A stretch of 64,000 nucleotides of DNA from Prado023 sp963736425. GTDB taxonomy: Bacteria; Actinomycetota; Actinomycetes; S36-B12; CAIYMF01. This document shows positions 26,782-37,783 of the stretch, piece by piece. The notes under the pieces are model-generated. The model was not told where the DNA came from, did no database searches, and saw only the letters and a list, made by a program, of their open reading frames with translations. The position numbers were made by a program, and so were the translations under genes. How positions within the stretch are numbered: position 1 is the first letter of the stretch; every line of letters starts with the position of its first letter. The stretch covers positions 124,001-188,000 of the forward strand of contig CAVTOX010000003.1 in assembly GCA_963736425.1 (NCBI GenBank), read 5' to 3'.

Positions 26782-27759
26782 ATGGCCGTGCTCACGATGG
26801 CCAAGGCCCTCAACGCCGGGCTCGACGCGGCGATGCGCGACGACACCAAGGTCCTGCTGATGGGCGAGGACATCGGCCGCCTCGGTGGCGTGTTCCGCAT
26901 CACTGACGGCCTGCAGGCCCGGTACGGCGAGGACCGGGTCATCGACACGCCACTGGCCGAGAGCGGGATCATCGGCACGGCCGTGGGCCTGGCGATGCGC
27001 GGGTACGCGCCCGTGGCTGAGATCCAGTTCGACGGGTTCATCTTCCCCGCGTTCGACCAGATCACCACGCAGGTCGCCCGGCTGCACCTGCGCTCGTCGG
27101 GCGCGCTGTCGATGCGGATCGTGATCCGAGTGCCCAACGGGGGCGGGATCGGTGCCGTGGAGCATCACTCCGAGTCCCCGGAGGCGTACTTCGCGCACAC
27201 CCCGGGGCTGCGGATCGTCACCCCCAGCACACCGGCGGATGCGTTCATGATGATCAGGCAGGCGATCGCCCATCCCGACCCGGTGCTGTTCTTCGAGCCC
27301 AAACGGCGGTACTGGGACAAGGGCGAGGTGGACGTGGACGCACCCCTGGCTCCGTTGCCCGAGCTGTTCCAGGCCCGGGTCGTCAGGCGCGGCCACGATG
27401 CGACCCTGCTCTGCTGGGGGCCGATGGTGCGCACCTGCCTGGACGCCGCCCAGGCCGACACCGACCGCGACCTGGAGGTCATCGATGCGCGCAGCCTGGC
27501 ACCGCTGGACATGCCGACGATCATCGAGTCAGTGGGCCGCACGGGCCGGTTGATCGTGGTGCACGAGGCGCCGGTGCTGGGCGGCGTCGGCGCCGAGATC
27601 GCGGCCGAGGTCACGCAGGAGTGCTTCTACCAGCTCGAAGCCCCGGTTCTGCGGGTCGGCGGGTTCCACGCGCACTACCCGCCATCTCGGATCGAGGAGA
27701 TCTACCTGCCCGACCTCGACCGCATCCTTGAGGCGGTCGACCGCTCCATGGCCTACTGA
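26782..27759 (+). CDS. 2-oxoacid dehydrogenase E1 component, beta subunit
   Basis: A 325-residue transketolase-like beta subunit that completes the E1 active site. It starts at ATG 26782 one base after the alpha stop. Typical blocks are KVLLMGEDIGRLGGVFR, DTPLAESGIIGTAVG, and EIQFDGFIFPAFDQI. The C-terminal domain has LIVVHEAPVLGGVGAEIA. It is coupled to the E2 gene 9 nt downstream. Confidence 0.94.
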   Translation: MAVLTMAKALNAGLDAAMRDDTKVLLMGEDIGRLGGVFRITDGLQARYGEDRVIDTPLAESGIIGTAVGLAMRGYAPVAEIQFDGFIFPAFDQITTQVARLHLRSSGALSMRIVIRVPNGGGIGAVEHHSESPEAYFAHTPGLRIVTPSTPADAFMMIRQAIAHPDPVLFFEPKRRYWDKGEVDVDAPLAPLPELFQARVVRRGHDATLLCWGPMVRTCLDAAQADTDRDLEVIDARSLAPLDMPTIIESVGRTGRLIVVHEAPVLGGVGAEIAAEVTQECFYQLEAPVLRVGGFHAHYPPSRIEEIYLPDLDRILEAVDRSMAY

Positions 27760-27768
27760 GGAGGACCC

Positions 27769-29239
27769 GTGCTGCACGAGTTCCGGATGCCTGACGCCGG
27801 CGAGGGCCTGACGGAGGCCGAGGTGCTCGGCTGGCGCGTGGCTGTCGGCGACACAGTGGTCGTCAACCAGATCCTGCTCGAGGTCGAGACCGCCAAGGCC
27901 GCCGTCGAGCTGCCCAGCCCCTACGCCGGCGTCGTGGTCGAGGTACTCGCCGCGCCCGGGGATGTGGTGCCGGTGGGGCAGCCGATCATCCGGATCGAGG
28001 ACGGGGTGAAGGCGCCGGCCGACTCGCCTGGACCGGCGGGCGGCGGGGCTGCGGCCGCGAGGGTCCCGGCTCCGGGCACGGGCACGGAGTCGGCTCACGG
28101 GCACTGGGAGTCGGCCGCGGGCACGGATCGCGCGACAGAGCGCAACCGCACGCCCGTCGCTGCCGCACGGACCGCCGTGCTGGTGGGATACGGGGTCAAG
28201 GCGGAGCAGACTCCGCTGCGCAGGCCGCGCCGGACGCCGCACGGGGCCGACCACGTCGAGCCGGGCCCGCCCGGTGAGCGCGGCCGACCGGTCCGCCAGG
28301 GAGGCCTGGAGCTCGGGCGCGCTCTGGAGACCCGACTGGGCAGCGACCAGGTGCGCGCCAAGCCACCCGTCCGGAGGCTGGCACGCGACCTCGACGTGGA
28401 CCTGGCCCAGGTGCTGGCCACCGGGCCTGACGGAACGATCACTCACGACGACGTCTCGCGGGCGGCCGCAGCCCGGGCGGGGTGGGGCGCCGGCCCGGGT
28501 CGCCTCCGCGCCCCCAGTGGTACGCGCCGCGGACGGTGGCGGGAGCGAGGTCGTTCCGCTGACACATGTCGGTCGGATGATGGCCCAGGCGATGACCTCA
28601 TCGGCCTTCACCGCGGTCCACGTCACCGAGTGGGTCGACGTGGACGTGACGGCGATGACCTCCCTGATCCGGGTCGCGCGGGCCCGGGAGGACATGGCGG
28701 GGTTGTCGATCACGCCGCTGACCTTCGCCGCGCTGGGCCTGGTCCGTGCAGCTCGGGACCATCCGAGCGTGAACTCCAGCCTGGACGAGACCGGCGAGAA
28801 CCTGCTCGTGCACCGAAGCGTCCACCTCGGGATCGCCGTCGACTCCCCCCGCGGGCTGATCGTCCCGCGGATCGCCGACGCCCAGGACCTGGACCTGCGG
28901 GGCATGGGCGATGCCCTGGCCCGCCTGATCGAGACCGCCCGGGCGGGGCGCTCGCGCCCCGAGGACCTGCGTGGCTCCACCATCACGATCACCAACGTCG
29001 GCGTGTTCGGCGTGGATGGGGGCACGCCGATCCTGAACCCGGGCGAGGTGGCGATCCTGGCCCTCGGGCGGGTCCTGCCCCGGCCGTGGGTCGTCGACGG
29101 TCGGGTCGAGGTGCGCGATGTGGTGACCCTCGCACTGTCGTTCGACCATCGGGTCGTGGACGGGGCCATGGGATCCAGGGTGCTGCGGGAGGTGGCCGAC
29201 TTCATGGCCGACCCCGCGACCGCTCTCACGCTGGGCTGA
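27769..29239 (+). CDS. 2-oxoacid dehydrogenase E2, dihydrolipoamide acyltransferase (one frameshift)
   Basis: GTG 27769, preceded by GAGGAGG, opens a one-lipoyl-domain E2. Lys43 in VETAKAAVELP is the lipoylation site. A Pro/Ala/Gly-rich linker follows, including the motif AVLVGYGVK. The E3-binding domain (KPPVRRLARDLDVDL) is near residues 200-235. The frame breaks at about 28490-28510 in a GC-rich stretch by one extra base. In the next frame the catalytic domain continues to LSFDHRVVDGAMGS, carrying the catalytic His, and ends LTLG at 29239. The length is 490 codons plus one base. No E3 gene is present here; lipoamide dehydrogenase must be supplied from elsewhere. The break is likely a sequence error. 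Confidence 0.92.
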
Positions 29240-29370
29240 CCGCGCTGCGGTTGCCCGCCGGGCCGGGCAGCATCCGTCGCCCGGTGCGCGGCACGCCTGG
29301 TAGGCCAGTGCCGGGTCGAAGTCTCCCGGGTGGGGGCATCGTGGACCGCGGGCGCCTAACATTGCTCCTC

Positions 29371-30133
29371 ATGGCCCTGCAGCGCGAACCGGACGCCTGG
29401 GCGGCTGACGACGCGCCCGACGCGCTCATGCAGCCCGGGCGCCGCGAGATCTGGATGCGCCGCGCACTGTTCTGCGCCTTCGCCGGGGCGTTCACCATCC
29501 CCTACTTCAAGGTCCTCAACCGCGTGGACGTCGTGGGCCGTGAGCGACTCAACGCCCTGCCGAAACGTGGAGTCGTGTTCCTGTCGAACCATCAGACCTA
29601 CTTCACGGAGGCGATCGCCTTCTTCGACGCGGTCTACCGCCGACGCGGGATCAGCTGGGAGGACCCGTACCTGAGGTTCTCCGCCGCCGAGGAGACGATG
29701 CGGAAGAACCTGGCCACCTCGCTGCTCACGACTGCGGGGGCGGTGACGTTCCAGCGGTCGCACCGCCACGGAGGCGTCGACCTCCGCCGTTCGGTCGACC
29801 TCGAGGGCATCGGGCGCATCGAGCAGGCGATCCGCTCCGGTTGGCTCCTGCACTTCCCCACCGGGCACGACCCGGGAGGGGGCGCCCGTCCGTCCGGGGG
29901 TGTCCAGGCTGCTGCACAGCACTCAGGCGGTGGCCGTGCCCGTGCGCGTCGACGGCTTCCGGGAGATGCTGCTCCACAAGCAGATCCCGGGGCGCATCCG
30001 GCGCCGCGCCTCGATCCGCATCGACGAGCCCCTGGACCTCACCCGCTTCTACGGGCAGCCGTACACGGCCGAAGCAGGCGCGCAGGTCGCCGCGCGGATC
30101 GCCGACGCGATCGGCGACGGGGTGGCCGCGTAG
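29371..30133 (+). CDS. 1-acylglycerol-3-phosphate acyltransferase-like protein (one frameshift)
   Basis: A PlsC-domain acyltransferase of about 253 residues from ATG 29371. One hydrophobic segment (ALFCAFAGAFTIPYF) precedes the motif LSNHQTYFTEA, a variant of the NHxxxxD box in which the acidic residue is Glu two places later than usual. HFPTG corresponds to the FPEGT block. There, at 29862-29870, one extra G in a G-run breaks the frame; the next frame reads TREGAPVRPGVSRLLHSTQ and stops at 30133. Role: acylation of a lysophospholipid or related lipid at the membrane; the acceptor is unknown. The length of 763 nt fits a single inserted base. Confidence 0.85.
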
Positions 30134-30212
30134 CGAGCGCCGCCGGTTCCGGTCGGGAGCCGACCCGCGGGCGCGGTGGCTCCCATCGGGCCACCCGGGC
30201 GCTCGGTATCTC

Positions 30213-31163
30213 TCAGCGGTCGTCGGCCAGCTGCGCGCGGATGAATGCCTCGATCGCGTCCACCATCTGGTCGAGGCCGGGCTGCTCGATCGGGTAGTGA
30301 CTCGCGCCCTCGAGGATCACGGTGGTGACCGGGACCCGCGTGATCCGGCTCAGGAAGAGCTCGCTGAGGTGTAGCGGCGTCCAGCGGTCCGCGCCCGGTT
30401 GGGTCAGCAGGATCGGGCAGACGTCGAAGTCCTCAGGCTCGACGGCCGGTAGGTACTCGATGTACGAGTCCAGGAAGGTCATCGTCATCGCGTTTCCCGC
30501 GGAGGTTCGGTCGCGCAGGCACGCCTTGAGTGCTGGCCGGTCGTTGACGAGCGTGTGCATCTTGCTCGCCACCCGCATCGGCATTCGCAGCCCCGAGAGC
30601 GGGGTGCGGGCCGCGAGCTGGACGACGGGTGCACCCACCCGCGACATCGCCACGTTCAGTGCGGTCTCGTCGGCCACTTGCTGGACGGACTGATCGAGGA
30701 AGCACATGCCCACGACGCCCGCCACCTGGCCCGTGGCCGCGGCGACCTGGTAGGCGAGCATCCCGCCGGCGCTGAGGCCGTACAGGATGATGGGTCGGTC
30801 GTCCCTGGCCCGCTCAACGGCGACCAGGTCGATGCCCGCCTGAACCCAGTCGTCGTAGCGGACCCGCGCCCCCGGGGCCACGCGCGTCACCCCGTACTCG
30901 GGCATGTCGATCGCGATGGTCTCCAGCCCCCGCCGGTGCAGCGGTGCACCGAGGATGGTGGACAGTTGGCGCCCATTCGTGCCCACCCCGTGGAAGAGGA
31001 GCACCTTGGCTGGGGCGTCGGCATTGCGGTAGCAGTCGAGGTGCACCTCGTGACCGCCCCAGGGCCACCACTCCTCGACCGGCTCCTCGCCCGCCTGAAG
31101 CTGATAGTCCTGCGGGAGGAAGGCTTGGATCTCGCGCCAGGCGCTCTGCGTCGCATACGACAT
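30213..31163 (-). CDS. Alpha/beta hydrolase
   Basis: A 316-residue alpha/beta-hydrolase-fold enzyme starting at ATG 31163. The oxyanion region is LLFHGVGTNG, the nucleophile elbow is YGLSAGGM, the acid lies in QPGADRWTP and the catalytic His in EGASHYPIEQPG. It is a likely esterase or lysophospholipase; it is convergent with the acyltransferase gene, but a shared pathway is only a guess. No signal peptide. The frame is intact. Confidence 0.9.
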   Translation of the reverse strand: MSYATQSAWREIQAFLPQDYQLQAGEEPVEEWWPWGGHEVHLDCYRNADAPAKVLLFHGVGTNGRQLSTILGAPLHRRGLETIAIDMPEYGVTRVAPGARVRYDDWVQAGIDLVAVERARDDRPIILYGLSAGGMLAYQVAAATGQVAGVVGMCFLDQSVQQVADETALNVAMSRVGAPVVQLAARTPLSGLRMPMRVASKMHTLVNDRPALKACLRDRTSAGNAMTMTFLDSYIEYLPAVEPEDFDVCPILLTQPGADRWTPLHLSELFLSRITRVPVTTVILEGASHYPIEQPGLDQMVDAIEAFIRAQLADDR

Positions 31164-31317
31164 GGGCGTGACCGTCCGTTCTGGTGGGTACCGGGGTCCC
31201 GACGCTAGGCCGTCCGGAACGGTGATGTGGCACCAGATGCCGCCGAAGGGGTCCCGCCGGTCGAGCTCACTGGCCGGATCCGATGGGGGTCGGGCCGGGC
31301 GGTCGGGCCGGGGTCGG

Positions 31318-34311
31318 TCAGGCGCGGACGTCCACGGTCGAGGGACCGTCGGGCCGGACCCTGCGTACTGTCAGCCGCTCGGCGATGCGCTCCTTGAGCT
31401 CGGGCACATGGCTGACGATGCCGATGACCCGACCGTTGCCACGCAGGTCGTCGATCACGCCCATCACGTCATCAAGGGTGTCCGGGTCCAGGCTGCCGAA
31501 CCCCTCGTCGATGAACAGGGTGTCGAGCTGGGCTCCCCCTGCCTGGGCCACGACGACGTCGGCCAGGCCGAGCGCCAGCGCCAGCGACGTGTAGAAGGTC
31601 TCGCCGCCGGAGAGCGTCCCCGGGCTGCGCTCACGGCCGGTGTGCCGGTCGAGGACCGCAAGTCCGAGCCCGACACGGGCGTCCTTTCGGGCGGCCTCGT
31701 CGATGCGGAGCAGCTCGTACTTGCCGGCCGACATGGACTCCAGACGGACGTTGGCTGCCGTCACCACCTGTTCGAACCAGTAGCGGAGCACGAAGGTCAC
31801 CAGGCTCATCCGTGGGGAGCCGGCCATGCCCCGGGCGTACAGGTCCAGGGCGACGAGCTCCTCCCCCGAGGCCGCGAGCTCGGCGCGCTGGGTGGCGCAC
31901 GCCTGGACCTCGGCCAGTCTCTCCGCGAAGCGCTCGCACTGTCGGACTGCGACTGTGGCCTCATCACGGGCCCTGCCAGCCATGAGCTCGACCCGTTCCA
32001 GCTCTGACGTGGCGAGGGTCACCGCTTCGGCCGCCTTCTGCGGGTCGACCCCGGCCACGGCCTGGAGCTCCGCCGAGTCGAGCTGGGCGCGGGCTGTCGC
32101 CACGGACGCCTCCCACTCCTCGACGGCACGCTGCAGCCGCTCGAGCTCTGGTCCCCCAAGGAGGGCGGACCGAGCCTCGGAGAGGTCGATGAAGCCGGCC
32201 CTCAGAGCCTCCCCCTCTGCCCGTTGGGATGCTGAGGCCAGCTGCTCGAGCCCTCGGGAAAGGTCGAGCACCGAGGCCGACAGCGACTCCGATCGCGCGG
32301 CGGAGGCAATGAGGGCCGCGGCCCGATCGCGAACGCTGGTGAACTCCGCACGGGCGACGACGACCTGCTCCTCACGGATCTCGAGCTCGGCAGCTGAGTG
32401 CGCCTCCTGGGCCTGCGCACTGGCCAGTCCCTCGGCCAGTGCGATCAGCTCGGCACCGTTCTCGGCCTGTTCCGCGCTCAGCTCGGTGACGGCGACCTCC
32501 AGACCAGCGAGGCTGGCCTGGGCGCGCTCCCCTGAGGCCAGCTCGGCGTTGGCGTGGTCGATCCGGGCCTGCCACTGCTCCGTCGAGAGACCGGCGGCGG
32601 TCCTGGTGGCATGGTCGAGGTCGGCTTCCGCGCGCGCGAGGCTGACCTCAGCCTCGTCCAGGACCAGGCGGCACTCGTCGCGATGGGCGGCGACGCTGCG
32701 GACCTGCTCCTCGGAGACCCCCGCTGTCATCCCTCGGGCAGGAGCCGGGTGCTCGGGCGAACCACAGACGAGGCATGGGTCCCCGGAGACGAGTCGCGCG
32801 GCGAGCTCACCGCGGACGTCGGTCAACCGCTGGTCGACGAGCAGCGTGTAGTGGTCGTCAGCCTCCTCGTAGGCCCGACGCGCGGTTCGCCGGGCGGACC
32901 GTCGTTCCTCCACCGCGGCGCTGAGCTCGGTGAGTCGTCGAGCCGCGTCTGCCGGTCCGGCGATGGCCTCCAGGACCGCCCGCGCCGCGGCCACCGCTGC
33001 TACTGACTGGTGGGCGGCGCCGAGGTCAGCACGCGCCCCGGCAAGTTCCTTGGGTATCTCAGAACCTCGCACCTGCGCCTGGATGACCGCCGCCTGGAGT
33101 TCCTGTGTGCGCATCCGGTTCTGTTCGAGGAGGGCTCGCGCCTCGGCGAGCCCGTCCTCGATCACCACGAGGTGCGCCAGCTCCCCCGCGGTCGTGCGGG
33201 CCGCAGCAGCCTGCCTGGCCAACGCCTGCCACCCCTCACCCACCAGGTGTGTAGGGTCCGCGACCTGGCCAGGTCCAGCTGAGACGACGGCGGCTCGCAG
33301 GATCGTGACCTGCTCGGCAGACCCGTCCACGAGCTCCACGAGTGGTCGCACGGGGATGGCCCGCTGAGCTCGTTCCAGCAGGTCCCGACGAGCCGCCTGG
33401 TCGGCGCTCTGCTCCTCCGCCGCGATCAACGATGCCTCAAGCGCAGCGCGCTGCTCGAGCCTTCCCGCCACGTCCTGAGCATCGGTCAGCACCGCACGCG
33501 CCAGACCTGTACCAACGTCAGCGAACGCGACGGCCTCCTGGGCGACCAGGGCTCGGTGGGTCAACCGGGAGTCCAGATCACCAAGGCTCTCGAGTCTCTG
33601 GGCCACCGGCAGCAGCGCAAGGTCAGCATGTTCGTCAGGCTCCAGTCCGGCGGCCTCGCAGGCGGCGGACACCCGCGCACGCAGGTCGGCATCGGCGCCC
33701 TGCAGCGCGCGGTTCGCCTCCTGGGCGCGCGCCTGCAGGGAGTCTGTGATGCTCCGGAAGAACTGGGTGCCGAAGAGCTTGCCCAGGACTTCGCGACGCT
33801 CGTCATCCCCGGCGCGCAGGAAGGTCGCGAACTCGCCCTGAGGCAGAAGCACCACCTGGCGGAACTGCTCGCGGGTCAATCCCAGGAGCTCGCCGACGAT
33901 CGTGCCGACCTCGTCCTTGGCGTGCGAGCGGCTCTCCCAGCCGCCCACCCCGAGGCGCTCGAGGTGGACGGCTGACTTCTCCCTGGTGACTCCCGTGCCC
34001 CGCTTCTTCGGCCGGGCATACTCAGGTGATCGCGTGACCCGGTGCCGTCCGCCGCGCACAGAGAACTCCACCATGACCTCGGGGCGGTCATCGGGGCCGG
34101 CGAAGTCCGAGCGCAACCGGGCGGGATCGCCGGAGTCACTGGCCAGACCGCCATAGAGTGCGAACGTCAGCGCATCGAGGATCGTCGACTTGCCCACACC
34201 CGTCGGCCCCTCGAAGAGGAACAGCCCACCCGCTCCGAGGCGGTCGAAGTCGATGACCTGCTCGTCGGCGAACGGGCCGACGGCGTGCATGCGCAGGGTG
34301 TGCAGTCGCAT
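31318..34311 (-). CDS. sbcC: Exonuclease subunit SbcC
   Basis: The SMC-like ATPase of the SbcCD (Mre11-Rad50) nuclease, 997 residues. Walker A GPTGVGKST is at residues 35-43, the Q-loop follows, and a long coiled coil rich in Ala/Glu/Arg brackets a CxxC zinc hook (Cys513 and Cys516 in CLVCGSPEH). The signature LSGGETF and Walker B LFIDEGFGSLD are near the C-terminus. ATG 34311 overlaps the sbcD stop (ATGA). The complex cleaves hairpins and protein-blocked DNA ends, which fits the end-joining genes nearby. Confidence 0.96.
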   Translation of the reverse strand: MRLHTLRMHAVGPFADEQVIDFDRLGAGGLFLFEGPTGVGKSTILDALTFALYGGLASDSGDPARLRSDFAGPDDRPEVMVEFSVRGGRHRVTRSPEYARPKKRGTGVTREKSAVHLERLGVGGWESRSHAKDEVGTIVGELLGLTREQFRQVVLLPQGEFATFLRAGDDERREVLGKLFGTQFFRSITDSLQARAQEANRALQGADADLRARVSAACEAAGLEPDEHADLALLPVAQRLESLGDLDSRLTHRALVAQEAVAFADVGTGLARAVLTDAQDVAGRLEQRAALEASLIAAEEQSADQAARRDLLERAQRAIPVRPLVELVDGSAEQVTILRAAVVSAGPGQVADPTHLVGEGWQALARQAAAARTTAGELAHLVVIEDGLAEARALLEQNRMRTQELQAAVIQAQVRGSEIPKELAGARADLGAAHQSVAAVAAARAVLEAIAGPADAARRLTELSAAVEERRSARRTARRAYEEADDHYTLLVDQRLTDVRGELAARLVSGDPCLVCGSPEHPAPARGMTAGVSEEQVRSVAAHRDECRLVLDEAEVSLARAEADLDHATRTAAGLSTEQWQARIDHANAELASGERAQASLAGLEVAVTELSAEQAENGAELIALAEGLASAQAQEAHSAAELEIREEQVVVARAEFTSVRDRAAALIASAARSESLSASVLDLSRGLEQLASASQRAEGEALRAGFIDLSEARSALLGGPELERLQRAVEEWEASVATARAQLDSAELQAVAGVDPQKAAEAVTLATSELERVELMAGRARDEATVAVRQCERFAERLAEVQACATQRAELAASGEELVALDLYARGMAGSPRMSLVTFVLRYWFEQVVTAANVRLESMSAGKYELLRIDEAARKDARVGLGLAVLDRHTGRERSPGTLSGGETFYTSLALALGLADVVVAQAGGAQLDTLFIDEGFGSLDPDTLDDVMGVIDDLRGNGRVIGIVSHVPELKERIAERLTVRRVRPDGPSTVDVRA

Positions 34312-35472
34312 CAGGCTGACGCCTCCACCCGCTGGGCCGTGAGCACGACCTCGGCCAGCACCGCACGCTGAACCGGGCTGGGCGGGCCACCGGAGACCGC
34401 CGTCACGAACTCCGCGCAGATCTCGACCGGGTCGCTGGCCTCGGTCATCCGGGTGAGGCCCAGGGGCGCATCATCGCGCTCCGGGGCGAACTCGAGAACC
34501 AGCGTGTGCGGCCAGTGGGCACGCAGCTGCTCCATCGGATTGGCCACGCGGCCCGGATCGGTCAGGACGACCTTGACCCATGCCTCGGCAAGGCCAGCAA
34601 GATCGCCCTGGGCGCGGACGAGGAGATCAGCCAGCCGACCACTCACCTGGATCAGCGGCCGCGGGACGGGCGCCGGCACCCGCCGGGTGGTCACACGACC
34701 CGCATGCGTCCATGTCGACGACCGTCACGGACTTGGTGTGGTCCCGCTCGGAGAACGAGAACGCCAGGGGCGACCCGCTGTACTCCGCGACGGTCGACGA
34801 CCCGGCGATCCGGACCTCCTGCGGCCCGTGCAGGTGCCCCAGCGCCACATAGTTGACCCCGTCGAACACCTCGGCCGGGGTGTCACCGACACCGCCGACG
34901 CGGATCTCGCGCTCCGAGTCGCATGCCGACCCGCCGGTGACGAAGGCATGGGCCATGACGACGACGCGCTGCAGGCCCCGCGCGGCGGCGTCGGCACGGA
35001 TGCGATCAGCGAGCACGCCCAGCACCGCCGCGTGTGAGCGCTCGACCTCCAACTCGGCGACGACTGCGTCCGGCAGGACGAACGGGATGCCGTACACACC
35101 CACCTGCCCGGCCCCGTCGGCGAGGAGGACCGGATCGGTGACCTGCTCGATCGCGGTGCGCAGGTGGATCCCGGCCTCGGCGAGGACCTCGCCGGCGTAC
35201 TGCAGGCGCACGGCGCTGTCGTGGTTGCCGCTGGAGATCACCAACGGGATCCTGACCCGGGCGAAGGCCGCGAGCGTCCGGTCCATCAACGCGATGGCAT
35301 CGGCGCCGGGCTGGGCGCGGTCGTAGACGTCGCCGCTCACCAGCACCGCGTCAACCTGCTCCGAGACGGCCAGCGCACGAAGCCACTCGAGGAACGCCGC
35401 CTGCTCGGCCAGCAGCTCCGCGCCGTGCAGGCGGCGGCCCAGGTGCCAGTCGGAGGTGTGCAGGAATCGCAT
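34311..35472 (-). CDS. sbcD: Exonuclease subunit SbcD (one frameshift)
   Basis: The Mn-dependent nuclease subunit of SbcCD. ATG 35472 opens MRFLHTSDWHLGRRLHG, and the phosphoesterase motifs follow: GDVYDR, SGNHDSA, VMAHAFVTGG and GHLHGPQ. At about 34700-34712 one extra G in a G-run shifts the frame; the capping and SbcC-binding C-terminal domain continues in the next frame (RVPAPVPRPLIQVSGRL) to the stop at 34311. The 1162 nt correspond to 387 codons plus one base. It forms a translationally coupled pair with sbcC. Confidence 0.94.
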
Positions 35473-35637
35473 GGTGACACCCTGACATGGGGGTCCGACA
35501 CAACGTCCCAACGCGCCGCCCGACCGGCCCCGGTGTCGTCGCGCAGGCGCATCGGCGCCCTGCCGCCCTCGCCGTGGCCGGTCCAGTCTGGAGGCCAGTG
35601 TCCGACCCTCCGGCTACGCTGCGGCACGGAGGTGCAG

Positions 35638-36790
35638 ATGGCCAGGATCGTGTCAGCGGATCGGCGGGTTCGCGCTGCCCGGATGACGAGTCTGCTGCTC
35701 GATGATCGCCCGACCGACGATCGCACGGTCGCAGGCGTCGTCGAATGGTTCGGAGCGATGCAGGGCCAGGACTTCGCGAGCGTGACATGGTCGCTGGGCC
35801 TGCGGACGGGCAGCACCCGCGACGAGGTCGCGCGGGCCTTCGAGTCCGGGGCGGTCCTGCGCACCTGGCCGATGCGAGGCACGCTGCACGTGCTGCCGGG
35901 TGTCGACGCGCGCTGGATGATCGCGCACCTCGGCGCCCGTGCGCCTGCGGGGGGCCGAGGCTCGGCGACAGTTCCTCGGGCTGGCCGAGGAGGACGCCGA
36001 CCGGGCCGCCGACATCCTTCGCGAGGCTCTGACCGGGGGCACGGCGATGACCCGCGCTGAGTGTGTGGCCGCCCTCGAGGCCGCGGGCATCCCCAGCGCC
36101 GGTCAGCGGGCCTACCACCTTCTCTGGTACTCAAGCCAGAAGGGCGTCACCTGCGTCGGGCCGCAGCGAGGCAAGGAGCAGACCTTCGTCCTCCTCGACG
36201 AGTTCGCCCCACCCGGCCCGGACCTCGACCGCCCGAGCGCCCTGGCCACAATCGCCGAGCGCTTCGTTCGCAGCCACGCTCCCGTCAGCGCGCACGACCT
36301 GGCCCGTTGGGCCGACCTCACGGTGACAGACGCACGAGCCGGACTCGCCGCAGCAGAGGGCGTCGTCGCGCGGACGATCGACGGGCGCGACCTGTTCGTG
36401 ACGCAGGCCCTGCTCGACGCTGGCATTCTCGATGGCGAATCGACGGAGCCGCTGCCCGCCCGCGCCCTGCCTGGGTTCGACGAGATCGTCCTCGGCTACA
36501 AGGACCGCACGGCCCAGCTCGACGCTGCCCACGAGACGCTGGTGGTCCCCGGCGGCAACGGGGTGTTCGCGAACACGCTCGTGGTGGACGGTCGCGTCGT
36601 CGGCACCTGGAAGCGCCGGGAGCTGGCACGCAGCATCGACATCGTCGCCACGCCCTTCGCCCGGCTCACAGCACCAGACCGCCGGCGCCTCGCGGAGTCC
36701 CTGGACCAGTACGCCGCCCACCTCGGCAAGCCCAGCCGGATCACCTGGTCCGACAGCACGACCGCAACCCCGGAGACCCCCTCCGAGTGA
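35638..36790 (+). CDS. Winged-helix DNA-binding domain protein, HTH_42/YcaQ-like (one frameshift)
   Basis: A protein of about 383 residues from ATG 35638 with GGAGG 6 nt upstream. It matches the DUF1006/HTH_42 family: early VVEWFGAMQGQDFASVTWSLGLR, RTWPMRGTLHVL, then RAYHLLWYSSQKGVTCVGP and a closing GFDEIVLGYKDRTAQL. One extra base near 35937 shifts the frame (repaired GAVRLRGAEARR). Some relatives (AlkX/AlkZ and YcaQ) are DNA glycosylases that unhook crosslinks or alkyl adducts. A repair role would fit the neighbours SbcCD and LigD/Ku, but the QxQ-type catalytic motif should be verified. Confidence 0.82.
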
Positions 36791-36868
36791 TCAATTCGCG
36801 TTGAGCCGCCAAGCGTCGCGACCCTGAATGGATCACCGCAGGTGGGGCATGGGGATGCGCATGCGCCC

Positions 36869-37783
36869 TCACCGGGGTTCGGCCATCAGGTCCCCCAGTC
36901 GGGCGAGCCGCTCGGGCATCGTGCGCACGTCAGCGGGCTCGGGGGCGCCGGACTCGACCTCCGCCCAGGTCAGCGGCGTGGCGACGTAGGGGTGTGCCCG
37001 CCCGCGCGGCGAGTAGGGCGTGATGGTGGTGCGCGCCGCCAGGTTCTGGCCGACGTCCACGAAGACCCGGCCGGGCCTGCGGTCCTTGGCCATCTTCAGC
37101 TCCACAAGCCCCGGAAGCGCCACCGCCAGGGCCTCGGCCATCGTGCGCGCCAGGTCGACGGCGTCAGCGCTGGGGACCGGACGCGGAAGCGGGACGTAGA
37201 CGTGCAGGCCCTTGGATCCGCTGGCCACCGGCACCGCGGTGAAACCAGCACCGGCCAGGATCTCGCGGGCCACCAGGGCCACCTCGGCACACTCCGCCAG
37301 CCCGGCGGGCGGGCCGGGGTCGAGGTCCAGGACCATGCGGTCGGCAGGCCCCGGCGTCCCGTGCAGGCCGAACTTGCGGCCGATGCGCCACTGCGGCGTG
37401 TGGAACTCCAGGGCGCCCTGCTGGACGAACCAGACGAGCGCGGCCGCATCCTCGGGTGTCCCGGCCAGCAGCGGATGGTCGATGTACCCCGAGTAGTCAT
37501 CACCTGAGCGACGCAGGTGCACATGCCCCATCCACTCGGGAGTCCCGGGGCGCACGGCCTTCTCGAAGAAGTCGGGCTGCTCGACGCCGTCGGGCCAGCG
37601 ACGGCGGGTGATCGGCCGGTTCGCGAGTTGGGCCAGCATCGGCTCGCCCACCGCGAGGATGTATGAGAGGACCTCGGCCTTCGTCGTGCCGGACTGTGGG
37701 TACAGCACCTTGTCGAGGTTCGTCAGGCGCAGCCGCCTGCCGGCCACGACGGTCGGCACCGGATCCGACCCGGCGGGCCTCAC
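36869..37783 (-). CDS. LigD-type NHEJ polymerase/primase domain protein
   Basis: A stand-alone LigD polymerase domain (primase-polymerase of the AEP superfamily), 304 residues. The motifs are LTNLDKVLYPQSGTTKAEVL at the N-terminus, catalytic DxD in MVLDLDPGP, SGSKGLHVYVPL and VFVDVGQN. GTG 37783 overlaps the stop of the ligase gene as GTGA and gives the normal N-terminus; a frame to 37807 is possible. It adds ribonucleotides or fills gaps at broken ends during non-homologous end joining with the neighbouring ligase and Ku. Confidence 0.93.
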   Translation of the reverse strand: MRPAGSDPVPTVVAGRRLRLTNLDKVLYPQSGTTKAEVLSYILAVGEPMLAQLANRPITRRRWPDGVEQPDFFEKAVRPGTPEWMGHVHLRRSGDDYSGYIDHPLLAGTPEDAAALVWFVQQGALEFHTPQWRIGRKFGLHGTPGPADRMVLDLDPGPPAGLAECAEVALVAREILAGAGFTAVPVASGSKGLHVYVPLPRPVPSADAVDLARTMAEALAVALPGLVELKMAKDRRPGRVFVDVGQNLAARTTITPYSPRGRAHPYVATPLTWAEVESGAPEPADVRTMPERLARLGDLMAEPR

